64,000 bases of DNA. Origin: Desulfovibrio cuneatus DSM 11391 (GTDB lineage Bacteria > Desulfobacterota > Desulfovibrionia > Desulfovibrionales > Desulfovibrionaceae). The stretch is taken from NCBI RefSeq assembly GCF_000430005.1, contig NZ_AUCY01000015.1:1-64000 (forward strand), in the 5' to 3' direction. Under the pieces are notes generated by a model. The model was not told where the DNA came from, did no database searches, and saw only the letters and a list, made by a program, of their open reading frames with translations. Shown here in pieces: positions 34,777 to 42,803 of this stretch (position 1 is the stretch's first letter; each line of letters begins with the position of its first letter). The position numbers and the translations under genes are program-made.

Positions 34777-35049
34777 ATGACCAAGGCAGAACTGGTTGCG
34801 CAACTTGCGGAACAAATTGGCAGCTCCAAGGCAGCCGCTGAAAAGACGTTGGAAGCTTTTTTGGCATCCATCGAAGAAACACTGGCAAAAGAAGGCAAGT
34901 TGACCCTTACCGGCTTTGGCACGTTCCTTGTGGAAACACGCCAAGCCCGCAAAGGCCGCAATCCCCGTACTGGTGAAGTTATTGAAATTCCTGCCTCCAA
35001 GGTAGTGAAGTTTCGCGTGGGGAAAACGTTGAAAGACTCTGTACAATAA
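34777..35049 (+). CDS. hup: HU family DNA-binding protein
   Basis: A 90-aa nucleoid protein. MTKAELVAQLAE is the usual N-terminus, GFGTFLVETRQARKGRNPRTG the DNA-binding beta-arm with the proline intercalation motif, and VVKFRVGKTLKD the C-terminus. The start follows GGAGG (positions 34761-34765, in tacGTGGAGGAATTAAGGT). It forms dimers that bend DNA. It is followed after 9 bases by a small membrane protein gene in the same transcription unit, ended by a terminator at 35312. Confidence 0.96.
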   Translation: MTKAELVAQLAEQIGSSKAAAEKTLEAFLASIEETLAKEGKLTLTGFGTFLVETRQARKGRNPRTGEVIEIPASKVVKFRVGKTLKDSVQ

Positions 35050-35058
35050 GAGGTGGCC

Positions 35059-35247
35059 ATGATTCGTTTTGGTGAAACTGTACACAGCGCGTTACCCCAA
35101 GATATTCCCTGGTTTTTGCCAGATCACCTGATTTTCTTTGGTGCGTTTTATGCTGTACTTGCCGTTATTGGCGGTGGGCTTGCTTATGTTATGTACAAGT
35201 CGCTGCGCGACGTACACAAGCAGGGTAAAAACGGCTGTTGCCACTAA
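35059..35247 (+). CDS. Small single-TM protein
   Basis: A 62-aa protein starting at the ATG at 35059, which follows AGAGGTGG. A polar N-terminus (MIRFGETVHSALPQD) precedes one hydrophobic helix (LIFFGAFYAVLAVIGGGLAYVM) and a short basic tail ending in CCH. The Cys-Cys-His end could bind metal or be lipidated. It lies 9 bases after the HU gene and was not recognised. A role in envelope or redox complexes is possible but not supported by sequence. Confidence 0.6.
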   Translation: MIRFGETVHSALPQDIPWFLPDHLIFFGAFYAVLAVIGGGLAYVMYKSLRDVHKQGKNGCCH

Positions 35248-35311
35248 GAGTTTTCTGAAAACGGCCTTGCCCCTTGGCAGGGTGTTTTCCTTTCATTCTT
35301 GTCTTTTTATG

Positions 35312-35345
35312 AAAAAAGCAGGCGGTAATTCGCTTGCTTTTTTTT
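35312..35345 (+). terminator. Intrinsic terminator of the HU operon
   Basis: AAAAAAGCAGGCG and CGCTTGCTTTTTTTT pair with one G-U pair, followed by a long T-run. Confidence 0.85.
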
Positions 35346-35435
35346 GCTTGTTAGCGTATGTCTTTTCTCTTGCTGCACTGCCCGGGTTTCGGAACACGTA
35401 TTCCTGGCAAATTCGCACAAAAGGGGGTGAGCTCT

Positions 35436-35639
35436 TTGCCCGGAGTATACCTTAACGAAGACGAGTACAACTTTGATATTGCGCTGCGTCGCTTTAAAAA
35501 GCAGGTTGAAAAGGCCGGCATTCTTTCTGAAATGAAGAAGCGCCAGCACTACGAAAAGCCCAGCGTAATGCGTAAAAAGAAAAAGGCCGCTGCCCGCAAG
35601 CGTCTTATGAAGAAAATGAGAAAGCAGAACTTGGGCTAA
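35436..35639 (+). CDS. rpsU: 30S ribosomal protein S21
   Basis: A 67-aa ribosomal protein that helps mRNA initiation. [20 protein letters not shown] and [20 protein letters not shown] are the family core, ending in a lysine- and arginine-rich tail. The start is a TTG (35436) giving [11 protein letters not shown] after translation, with GGGGGTGAG six bases in front. An ATG-started longer frame from 35358 adds a proline/leucine stretch not seen in S21. rpsU is the classic first gene of the macromolecular-synthesis operon; here a terminator follows and yqeY lies next. Confidence 0.93.
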   Translation: MPGVYLNEDEYNFDIALRRFKKQVEKAGILSEMKKRQHYEKPSVMRKKKKAAARKRLMKKMRKQNLG

Positions 35640-35660
35640 GTTTGTTTTGCTTTGCATTTC

Positions 35661-35693
35661 AAGGCCCGGAGAAAGTCCGGGCCTTTGTCTTTT
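35661..35693 (+). terminator. Intrinsic terminator of rpsU
   Basis: AAGGCCCGGA pairs with TCCGGGCCTT around GAAAG, then TGTCTTTT. Confidence 0.9.
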
Positions 35694-35746
35694 CATTCTT
35701 TTCCCGCCCTTGTGCCATAAGGCACGCCGTGTTTTGCCGCATAACC

Positions 35747-35771
35747 TTAAGGCTGTTTTGCAATAGTCTTA
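35747..35771 (+). promoter_or_regulatory. Palindrome-like motif upstream of yqeY
   Basis: TTAAGGCTG..CAATAGTCTTA matches 35747-35771 with the HIT/lapA site at 24879-24904 (same arms, two or three changes in the centre). It lies 19 to 43 bases before the yqeY start codon. Confidence 0.45.
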
Positions 35772-35789
35772 CCTGTAAAGGAGCCGAAC

Positions 35790-36239
35790 ATGAGTCTTCT
35801 AGAAACCATTGAAAAAGACTATCTGGTTGCATACAAAGCTAAAAATGCCGTTACCCTTGGGGTGCTGCGGTTATTGAAAACAGCCATCAAAAATTTTCAG
35901 GTGGAACACATGCGTGCCCCGGAAGATGGTGACGTGTTTGACGTTATCATTAAACAAGGCAAACAGCGCCAGGATTCCATTGAGCAGTTCACCAAGGCCG
36001 GTCGCCCCGACCTGGCAGAAAAAGAAGCCGCAGAACTTGAAGTATTGCGTGCCTACCTGCCCACCCCCCTGGAAGGGGAAGAACTTAACGCCGCCATTGC
36101 TGCGGCTGTTGCCGCTTCCGGCGCAACAGGCATGCGCGATATGGGCAAAGTTATGCAGTGCCTTATGGCAGACCACAAAGGCCGGCTGGACGGCAAGGCT
36201 GCCAGTGATGCTGTGAAGCAAGCCCTGCAACAACTTTGA
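35790..36239 (+). CDS. yqeY: GatB/YqeY domain protein
   Basis: A 149-aa protein consisting only of the C-terminal YqeY domain of the GatB tRNA-dependent amidotransferase. VTLGVLRLLKTAIKNFQVEH and ELEVLRAYLPTPLEGEELNAAI are the characteristic parts, and MGKVMQCLMADHKGRLDGKAASD ends with the conserved K-G-x-x-D pattern. The ATG follows AAAGGAG. It lies between rpsU and mutS2, in the place where the macromolecular-synthesis operon is often interrupted in many bacteria. Its biochemical role is not well defined; relatives bind tRNA. Confidence 0.92.
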   Translation: MSLLETIEKDYLVAYKAKNAVTLGVLRLLKTAIKNFQVEHMRAPEDGDVFDVIIKQGKQRQDSIEQFTKAGRPDLAEKEAAELEVLRAYLPTPLEGEELNAAIAAAVAASGATGMRDMGKVMQCLMADHKGRLDGKAASDAVKQALQQL

Positions 36240-36242
36240 TGG

Positions 36243-36368
36243 GGAAACGCTGATTTATTCCGTTTTGCTGCGTTACTCACTTTTTTTGAAGCGGGGCAGG
36301 ACCAAAGAGTCCAGCACCCGCTTCAAAAAAAGTTCGTGCCTTGCCAAACGAAATAACTGAGCGTTTCC
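36243..36368. repeat. Long-hairpin intergenic repeat, copy C
   Basis: Outer arms GGAAACGCTGATTTATTCCG and CGAAATAACTGAGCGTTTCC pair. Inner arms CACTTTTTTTGAAGCGGG and CCCGCTTCAAAAAAAGT pair, with a tip GGAC CAAAGA GTCC. The whole 126 bases can form one long hairpin. It lies between yqeY and mutS2. Confidence 0.9.
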
Positions 36369-36404
36369 AACAGCGCAAACTAATTCATGATTTTTTAATT
36401 TGCC

Positions 36405-36438
36405 ACAAGTACACAACACCTAGTGTGTACTTGTTTTT
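36405..36438 (+). terminator. Hairpin with T-run in the mutS2 leader
   Basis: CAAGTACACA pairs with TGTGTACTTG around ACACCTAG, followed by TTTTT. It ends 12 bases before the mutS2 ATG. It could terminate yqeY transcription or act as a leader attenuator. Confidence 0.75.
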
Positions 36439-36449
36439 CACAGGGTTAT

Positions 36450-38891
36450 ATGGACGCACACGTTTTACATGCATTAGAGCTGCCAAAGGTATTGCAATAC
36501 CTTGCAGGCTTCACGGTTTCGGAATCTGCCAACGAAGCTGCCCTTGCCCTGTGCCCCATAGGGGATGAGGCCGAGCGCCAGAAGGAAGAACGCCTGTTTG
36601 ACCAGGGCTGGCTGTGGCACGAGCGCAAAAAGACTGCCCTTAGCCCCTTTCCCCCACTGGACGGCGTGCTGCACGAAGTGGCCAAGAACCGTGCTGTGCT
36701 CGACCTGGATGCGTTTTGGGCGTTGCGCCAGGTGCTTGGGCAGGCCCGCACCCTTATGGACGACTTGCAGGAAGATGCCGGAGTAACACAGTGGCCTGCC
36801 TGGGCAGAACGCTGCTGTGCTGTGCTGGCCCCCAGTAAAAGTATGTCTGGCCTCGTTCGCTGCTTGAGTGATGAGGGCATGGTGCGTGATGAAGCCTCGC
36901 CTGAGCTTGCCCTGGTTCGCGGGGAGCTGCGCCGCTTGCACCAGCAGTGCATCCGCCGGGTGAAAGACTTTGCCGCTGAATACAATATTGCCCACTACCT
37001 GCAAGACGACTTCATGACCCTTTCTTCCGACAGGTATGTGCTGCCCTTAAAGGCCAATTTTAAGGGGCGGCTGCAAGGGGTTATTCACGACTATTCTCAA
37101 ACCGGGGAAACCTGCTACTTCGAGCCCCTGTTTCTGATGGAAGTGAACAACCGCCTGCAAGAGTTGAAGCGGGAAGAGCGCAACGAAGAATATAAAATTT
37201 TCCAGTACCTTACTTCCCTTGTGCGCGATGAATTGCCGGGCATCCGTTCTGCCTACCAGCTTCTTGTGGAAATAGACCTTATGCTTGCCAAGGTGCGCCT
37301 TGCCGGGTGTTACCAGGGCAGACTGGTGCATGTGGCACCGGGGGCAGAGGTCAATCTTATTGAAGCACGCCACCCTTTGCTTGCCCTTGCCACCAGCCAG
37401 GAAGCCGCCAAGGCCCTGCGCCGGGTAAGCCGCATTGCTGCCAGCAATGGTGAAGAAGAGGGCAGCGCCCCCAAGCCTATGCGTGTGCCCCAGGCTGTGC
37501 CTTCCAGCCTTGAACTGCGCAAAGGGGAACATGCTCTGGTTATTAGCGGCGGCAACGCTGGCGGGAAAACTGTTTGCTTGAAATCTCTCGGCCTTATTGC
37601 CCTTATGAGTGCCTGCGTTTTGCCGGTACCCGTAAAGCCAGGCAGCAGCCTGCCCCTGTGGCGCAATATTCATCCGTTTATTGGCGACGAACAGAGCCTG
37701 GAAGACCATGTTTCCACCTTTACCGCCCAAATAACCCACCTTGCACGGGTATGGCCAAACCTTGGCCCGGATACCCTGGTGATTCTGGATGAATTTGGTG
37801 CAGGCACCGACCCCTCGCAGGGGGCAGCCCTGGCCCAGGCCGTGCTGGACGCTATTTTGGAGCGTGGTGGCTATGTGGTGGCGGCAACGCACTTTCCTGC
37901 CCTGAAAATTTATGCCCTTTCCACCCAGGGGGTACGGGCAGCTTCAGTGTTGTTCGACCCAAAAAGCAAAAAACCTTTGTTCCGCCTTGCTTATGACCAA
38001 GTGGGCTCCAGCCAGGCTCTGGATGTGGCACGGGAACACGGCCTGCCGGAAGAGGTGCTGCGCCGGGCTGAGCAGTATTTACTGCTTACCGGGGAAGATA
38101 CCAGCGCCATGGTGGAACGCCTGAATGAGCTTGCTGTTGCCAAGGAAGCGGAAATTGCCGCCCTTGATAAAAGCCGCCATGAATTTACGGAACGCCGCCG
38201 CAAGCTGACAGAAACCTTTGCCAAGGAAAAAGAAACCCTGTTTGCCCAGGTGCAGGCTGCCTCGCAGCAAGTGCTGGCAGACTGGAAAGCAGGCAAGGCC
38301 GGGCACCGCCAAACCCTGAAAAATCTTGCAGGTATTCGGGCGGAGCTGGTTGCCCCCCCGGTTGCGGAAGAAGAGACTGCCCCAACCCAGGCCATAGATA
38401 TTGCCCGCCTCACCCCTGGGGCCACTGTGCGCCACCTGCCGTGGAAGCGTAATGGCACCGTGCTGGAAGTGGATGTACGCAAAAAAAGAGTGCGGCTGGA
38501 TTTTGCGGGAGTTTCCTTATGGGCAGAAGCGGAACATTTGGCCCCAGAAGGAGCTGCACATTCTGCCACACAAGGGAAAACTTCCGGTGGTGCCAAGGGC
38601 AGCGGCAAGGCTTCAGCCCCGGCAGGCGGGGGCGTTCCGACAACTTATGTGCCGTTGCATCTTGACTTACGGGGAATGCGTGCTGATGTTGCCGTTAATG
38701 AAATGGCGAAATTTCTCGATAAGGCTATTATGAGCGGATACAACGAAGTGGAAGTGGTGCATGGGCGTGGTACGGGAGCATTGCGGCGTGAACTGCACAC
38801 CTTTTTACAGACCTTTCCTTCAGTTTCCGCTTTTCGCCTTGCACCGGAAGACCGTGGTGGCGATGGTATGACCATTGTGGAGTTGAAGTGA
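36450..38891 (+). CDS. mutS2: Endonuclease MutS2
   Basis: An 813-aa MutS2-family ATPase, lacking the mismatch-binding N-terminal domain of MutS1. It acts against homologous recombination and, in some bacteria, on stalled ribosomes. The ATPase has Walker A GGNAGGKTVCL and Walker B VILDEFGAGTDPSQGAA, followed by ATHFPALK. A long helical coiled coil follows (residues about 520-640), then a KOW-like segment, and a C-terminal Smr nuclease domain with LDLRGMRADVAVNEM and VVHGRGTGALRREL. The chosen ATG at 36450 gives MDAHVLHALELPK. It overlaps dnaG by 4 bases (GTGA). Confidence 0.95.
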   Translation: MDAHVLHALELPKVLQYLAGFTVSESANEAALALCPIGDEAERQKEERLFDQGWLWHERKKTALSPFPPLDGVLHEVAKNRAVLDLDAFWALRQVLGQARTLMDDLQEDAGVTQWPAWAERCCAVLAPSKSMSGLVRCLSDEGMVRDEASPELALVRGELRRLHQQCIRRVKDFAAEYNIAHYLQDDFMTLSSDRYVLPLKANFKGRLQGVIHDYSQTGETCYFEPLFLMEVNNRLQELKREERNEEYKIFQYLTSLVRDELPGIRSAYQLLVEIDLMLAKVRLAGCYQGRLVHVAPGAEVNLIEARHPLLALATSQEAAKALRRVSRIAASNGEEEGSAPKPMRVPQAVPSSLELRKGEHALVISGGNAGGKTVCLKSLGLIALMSACVLPVPVKPGSSLPLWRNIHPFIGDEQSLEDHVSTFTAQITHLARVWPNLGPDTLVILDEFGAGTDPSQGAALAQAVLDAILERGGYVVAATHFPALKIYALSTQGVRAASVLFDPKSKKPLFRLAYDQVGSSQALDVAREHGLPEEVLRRAEQYLLLTGEDTSAMVERLNELAVAKEAEIAALDKSRHEFTERRRKLTETFAKEKETLFAQVQAASQQVLADWKAGKAGHRQTLKNLAGIRAELVAPPVAEEETAPTQAIDIARLTPGATVRHLPWKRNGTVLEVDVRKKRVRLDFAGVSLWAEAEHLAPEGAAHSATQGKTSGGAKGSGKASAPAGGGVPTTYVPLHLDLRGMRADVAVNEMAKFLDKAIMSGYNEVEVVHGRGTGALRRELHTFLQTFPSVSAFRLAPEDRGGDGMTIVELK

Positions 38892-40660
38892 GCAGAGATA
38901 GCGGGGCGGTAACACGGGCCATTAAAAGCCGCATTAATATTGTGGATGTAGTGAAACGCTATGTTGAACTGCGCCGCATGGGTAACCGCTGGGTTGCCCC
39001 CTGCCCGTTCCACCAGGAAACAAAGCCCTCTTTTTCGGTCAATGAGGAAGAAGGTTTTTTTTACTGCTTCGGGTGCCAGGCCGCAGGCGACCTGTTTGAT
39101 TTTTACAGCCGTGTCAACGGCCTGGATTTTAAGGAAACACTGGCTCAGTTGGCGGAAGAGGCAGGCGTGCAGTTGAACGAGGTACGCACCGACCCTCGCC
39201 AAGACAAAGAGCGCAGTCTCCGCAAGCTTACATTGAACATGTATGCCCATGCCTCCAAGCATTACCAGCGCAACCTTGTTTCCCCTGCCGGGGCCATTTG
39301 CCGGGAATACCTTGAACGGCGCAAACTGGACCAGGCGATTATTGAAAGTTTTGAGCTTGGCTGGAGCCTGCAGGAATGGCAGGGGCTTGCCAATAGCCTT
39401 CCTCAGGCCGGGTTTACCTTGCGCCAGGGGGAAGAATCTGGCCTGCTTGCCCGCAGCGACAGGGGCAGTAGTTACGACAGGTTCCGCGGGCGCCTTATGT
39501 TCCCCATAAAGAATCTTTCCGGACAGGTTATTGCCTTTGGGGGCCGCATTATTGGTGATGAAGATGCGGCAAAGTATATCAACAGTACTGATTCCCCGGT
39601 GTACAAGAAAGGCGACAACTTATATGGCCTGTTTCAGGCACGGCGTGGTATTTCTGCCAAGAAAAGCGCGATACTGACGGAAGGGTACATGGATGTGCTT
39701 ACCCTGCACCAGTATGGCTACACCAACGCCTGCGGCGCACTGGGCACAGCCCTTACGCCGGAACAAGTGCGGCGGCTGGCGGGGTTTTGTTCGCGCCTGG
39801 AATTGCTGTTCGACGGTGACGCCCCAGGGCGCAAAGCTGCTATGCGAGCGTGTGAAATGGTGCTGGCCAAAGGCCTTCGCTGTTCTGTCATTACGCTGCC
39901 GGAAGGGGAAGATATTGACAGCCTGCTGCATGCCAAAGGCACCCCGGCTTTTGAAGAGCTGCGTACCTTTGCCCCGGATGGTCTTGATTTTTGCATTCGC
40001 ACCCTTTCTTCCACCTTTGCCCCTAAAGAGGCACTTGAGTGGGTAAAGGCCTTCATCCTTTCTGTGGAACACGCAGAACTGTTGCCCCGCATTATTTCCC
40101 GTTTATGCCAGGGGCTTGATTTTGATGAACGCGAAATGCGCCGCATGGTTGCGGAAAAGTTACCCGCTTCAGCTGCTGCACAGGCAAGCGGAAGGGGGAG
40201 CGCAGCAGGGGGGGGCAAAGGCCCGGCACCTGCTGGAAAAAATGGCCTGAACAAGGGGTTGATGCAGCTTTTGGTGCGTTACCCGCACCGAGCGCCGCAG
40301 CTACAGGAAGCTGGCCTTGGTTTGGTACTGACAGAAAGTTGGGCGTATGCCCTGTGGGAAAAAATACTTGCCGCTGGGCCGGAGTATGACCCGGAAACCA
40401 TTGTGCGGCAGCTTATCCCGGCAGAAAAAGAGTTCTGGATTCAGTACCGGGCAATGGAAGCCCCGCCTGAAGGGCATGAAGAGGAAGAAGTGGCTGCGGC
40501 ATGCAGGCGCATTGGGGAAATTCGTCTTGAAAAGCAGGATAGTGCCTCCTCGCAAATTATACGGCAGCATTCTTCCAAAAATGATTATGACATGGCCTTG
40601 TTGCAGGCCGCGAATGAGACGTTGCTTCTGAAGAGAGCACGTGGGAGCGCAGATGAGTAA
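38888..40660 (+). CDS. dnaG: DNA primase DnaG
   Basis: A 590-aa primase making RNA primers at replication forks. The N-terminal zinc site is [11 protein letters not shown] with C-x-x-C in [10 protein letters not shown]. The TOPRIM core has [14 protein letters not shown] and [10 protein letters not shown] glycine-rich linker ([19 protein letters not shown]) separates the helicase-binding C-terminal part ([13 protein letters not shown]). Translation starts at a GTG overlapping the mutS2 stop in the sequence GTGA. It is immediately followed by rpoD, overlapping by 8 bases, the usual order of the macromolecular-synthesis operon. Confidence 0.97.
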   Translation: MSRDSGAVTRAIKSRINIVDVVKRYVELRRMGNRWVAPCPFHQETKPSFSVNEEEGFFYCFGCQAAGDLFDFYSRVNGLDFKETLAQLAEEAGVQLNEVRTDPRQDKERSLRKLTLNMYAHASKHYQRNLVSPAGAICREYLERRKLDQAIIESFELGWSLQEWQGLANSLPQAGFTLRQGEESGLLARSDRGSSYDRFRGRLMFPIKNLSGQVIAFGGRIIGDEDAAKYINSTDSPVYKKGDNLYGLFQARRGISAKKSAILTEGYMDVLTLHQYGYTNACGALGTALTPEQVRRLAGFCSRLELLFDGDAPGRKAAMRACEMVLAKGLRCSVITLPEGEDIDSLLHAKGTPAFEELRTFAPDGLDFCIRTLSSTFAPKEALEWVKAFILSVEHAELLPRIISRLCQGLDFDEREMRRMVAEKLPASAAAQASGRGSAAGGGKGPAPAGKNGLNKGLMQLLVRYPHRAPQLQEAGLGLVLTESWAYALWEKILAAGPEYDPETIVRQLIPAEKEFWIQYRAMEAPPEGHEEEEVAAACRRIGEIRLEKQDSASSQIIRQHSSKNDYDMALLQAANETLLLKRARGSADE

Positions 40661-42425
40661 TATTAAGGATATCCAACAGATTAAAGTGCTTATTGCCAAA
40701 GGCAAGGCGCTTGGCTTTCTTACCTTTGACGAGGTAAACAAGGCCCTGCCTTCAGAGGCTTCTTCCCCTGAGCAGGTTGAGGAAATTATTGGGATTTTCG
40801 ACCAGCTCGACATTGCCATTGTGGATTCGGAAAAAGATGGCAAGCGTATTTCTGTTACCACCACGGAAACGGAAGAAGAGCCCATGGGTGAAATAACCCT
40901 GGACCTTGTGGAAGATGAAGACGGTGCCGACTATTCTTCCCGCAGCACAGACCCGGTGCGCATGTACCTGCGCGAAATGGGCGCGGTAAATCTGCTGGAC
41001 CGTGACGGTGAAGTGCAGATTGCCAAAAAAATTGAAACAGGTGAGCAGGACGTATTGTACGCCCTGGTGGAAGTGCCTGTGGCCGTGGAAGAGCTGATTC
41101 TTGTTGGGGAAGACCTGAAGCAGAACCGCATTAAGCTGAAAGATGTGGTAAAAACCATTGAAGAAGATGACCCCAGCGAAGATGAAATGAACCAGCGCCA
41201 GCGGGTTATTTTGTTGCTGGATGAAATTCGCCAAATATTCAACAAGAAGCGGAAAATTTACAGCCGCCTTGATGAATGCTGCACCCTGGATAAGCGCGTT
41301 ACCTCGCTCCAGAAAGATATTATCAGCTTTAAAGAAAAAATTGTTATCCGCCTTAAGGATATCAAGCTGGAAAAAACCCTTATTGACCGCATTATTGAAA
41401 CGGTGGAAGACTATGTGCGGCAGATGCATAACTGCCAGCGCGACCTTTCCGCCTATTTGCTGGTAACGGGCAAAACCCAGCAGGAAATACTTGATTTATT
41501 TAAAGGCCTGGACGACCGCAAACTTTCCCCTGCTGAAACGGCGGAAAGTTTGGGGCTTTCAGTGGACGAGCTGTTTTCCTTCAAGGAAATGATTCTAGGG
41601 AAAATTGAAATCCTTTGCCGGTTGCAGGAAAAATGCTGCCATAACGTGACAGACCTTGAAGAAGTGTTGTGGCGTATCAAGCGTGGCAACACGGCTGCCA
41701 TGCGGGCCAAGCAGGAACTTATTCGTTCCAACCTGCGCCTTGTGGTGAGCATTGCCAAAAAGTACACAAACCGTGGCTTGCAGTTCCTGGATCTTATTCA
41801 GGAAGGCAACATTGGCTTGATGAAGGCTGTGGACAAGTTTGAATACCAGCGTGGCTACAAGTTTTCTACCTATGCCACGTGGTGGATTCGCCAGGCCATT
41901 ACCCGCGCCATTGCAGACCAGGCCCGCACCATTCGTATTCCGGTGCATATGATTGAAACCATTAACAAGCTCATTCGCACTTCACGTTACCTAGTGCAGG
42001 AACTGGGCCGCGACCCAACCCCGGAAGAAATTGCGGAGCGCATGGACTACCCCCTGGACAAAGTGAAAAAGGTGCTGAAAATTGCCAAGGAACCTATTTC
42101 CCTTGAAACACCTATTGGTGACGAGGAAGATTCCAGCCTTGGTGATTTTATTGAAGACAAAAAGGCTGTTGCCCCGGCAGAAGAAGTGGTGAACACCAAG
42201 CTTTCCGAGCAGATTGCCGTGGTGCTGGCAGACCTTACCCCACGTGAAGAACAGGTGCTGCGCAAGCGCTTTGGCATTGGTGAAAAAAGCGACCACACCC
42301 TGGAAGAAGTGGGCAAGCTGTTTAACGTTACCCGTGAACGTATTCGCCAGATTGAAGCGAAAGCGTTGCGCAAACTGCGCCACCCTGTGCGCAGCCAGGT
42401 GCTTCGTTCCTACTACGAAAGCTAG
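40653..42425 (+). CDS. rpoD: Primary RNA polymerase sigma-70 factor
   Basis: A 590-aa housekeeping sigma factor. Region 1.1 lies near the N-terminus ([20 protein letters not shown]), followed by [13 protein letters not shown], which starts region 1.2. Region 2 contains [19 protein letters not shown] and [19 protein letters not shown], which recognise the -10 element. Region 4.2 contains [20 protein letters not shown], which reads the -35. The ATG at 40653 ([12 protein letters not shown]) is preferred over a GTG at 40641. The last 8 bases of dnaG overlap it, and a terminator follows at 42455. Confidence 0.97.
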   Translation: MSNIKDIQQIKVLIAKGKALGFLTFDEVNKALPSEASSPEQVEEIIGIFDQLDIAIVDSEKDGKRISVTTTETEEEPMGEITLDLVEDEDGADYSSRSTDPVRMYLREMGAVNLLDRDGEVQIAKKIETGEQDVLYALVEVPVAVEELILVGEDLKQNRIKLKDVVKTIEEDDPSEDEMNQRQRVILLLDEIRQIFNKKRKIYSRLDECCTLDKRVTSLQKDIISFKEKIVIRLKDIKLEKTLIDRIIETVEDYVRQMHNCQRDLSAYLLVTGKTQQEILDLFKGLDDRKLSPAETAESLGLSVDELFSFKEMILGKIEILCRLQEKCCHNVTDLEEVLWRIKRGNTAAMRAKQELIRSNLRLVVSIAKKYTNRGLQFLDLIQEGNIGLMKAVDKFEYQRGYKFSTYATWWIRQAITRAIADQARTIRIPVHMIETINKLIRTSRYLVQELGRDPTPEEIAERMDYPLDKVKKVLKIAKEPISLETPIGDEEDSSLGDFIEDKKAVAPAEEVVNTKLSEQIAVVLADLTPREEQVLRKRFGIGEKSDHTLEEVGKLFNVTRERIRQIEAKALRKLRHPVRSQVLRSYYES

Positions 42426-42803
42426 GAAAACACTGATTTATTCCTTGCTCCCCTAAGCCGATGTTCCCCGTGTTAAACCACTGGGCATCGGCTTTTTTAC
42501 ACCCAGGGCTCTATTGCTTTTATGCAATGAGTCGATATACTTGACAGTGGCGTTATACATTTGTTTGCGCTTTTGTGCTGCAAGGGAATTTGCCTATACG
42601 GCAAAGAAGGCCCATGTTGCGCGGGGCACCGAGGACGCTTGATAATTCATTGTTTGAATTGCTTCAGTGCGTGCTATGTAGCAAAATTTGTTCATGTATG
42701 TACAAAAAGTATTTTTTTGTGATACGGAGCGTCAGCGTCATTGTTTTTTTGAGCATGTAAGAGCAAAAGAGCCATTTGGGCGGAAGGATTTTAGGAGAAT
42801 AGT
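42426..42803 (+). other. Intergenic region between rpoD and chemoreceptor gene
   Basis: Contains a left-end fragment of the long-hairpin repeat (CTGATTTATTCC, 42432-42443), the rpoD terminator, and the 300-base leader of the chemoreceptor gene. The ribosome-binding site TTAGGAG precedes the ATG. No clear promoter was recognised; TTGACA at 42541 lacks a well-spaced -10. Confidence 0.6.
42455..42498 (+). terminator. Intrinsic terminator of rpoD
   Basis: AAGCCGATG pairs with CATCGGCTT and is followed by TTTT; the loop is 26 bases long. Confidence 0.85.

Noticed and set aside
42541-42559. TTGACA..TATACA as promoter of the chemoreceptor gene
   Set aside because: Spacing between the two hexamers is only 7 bases, too short for sigma-70.
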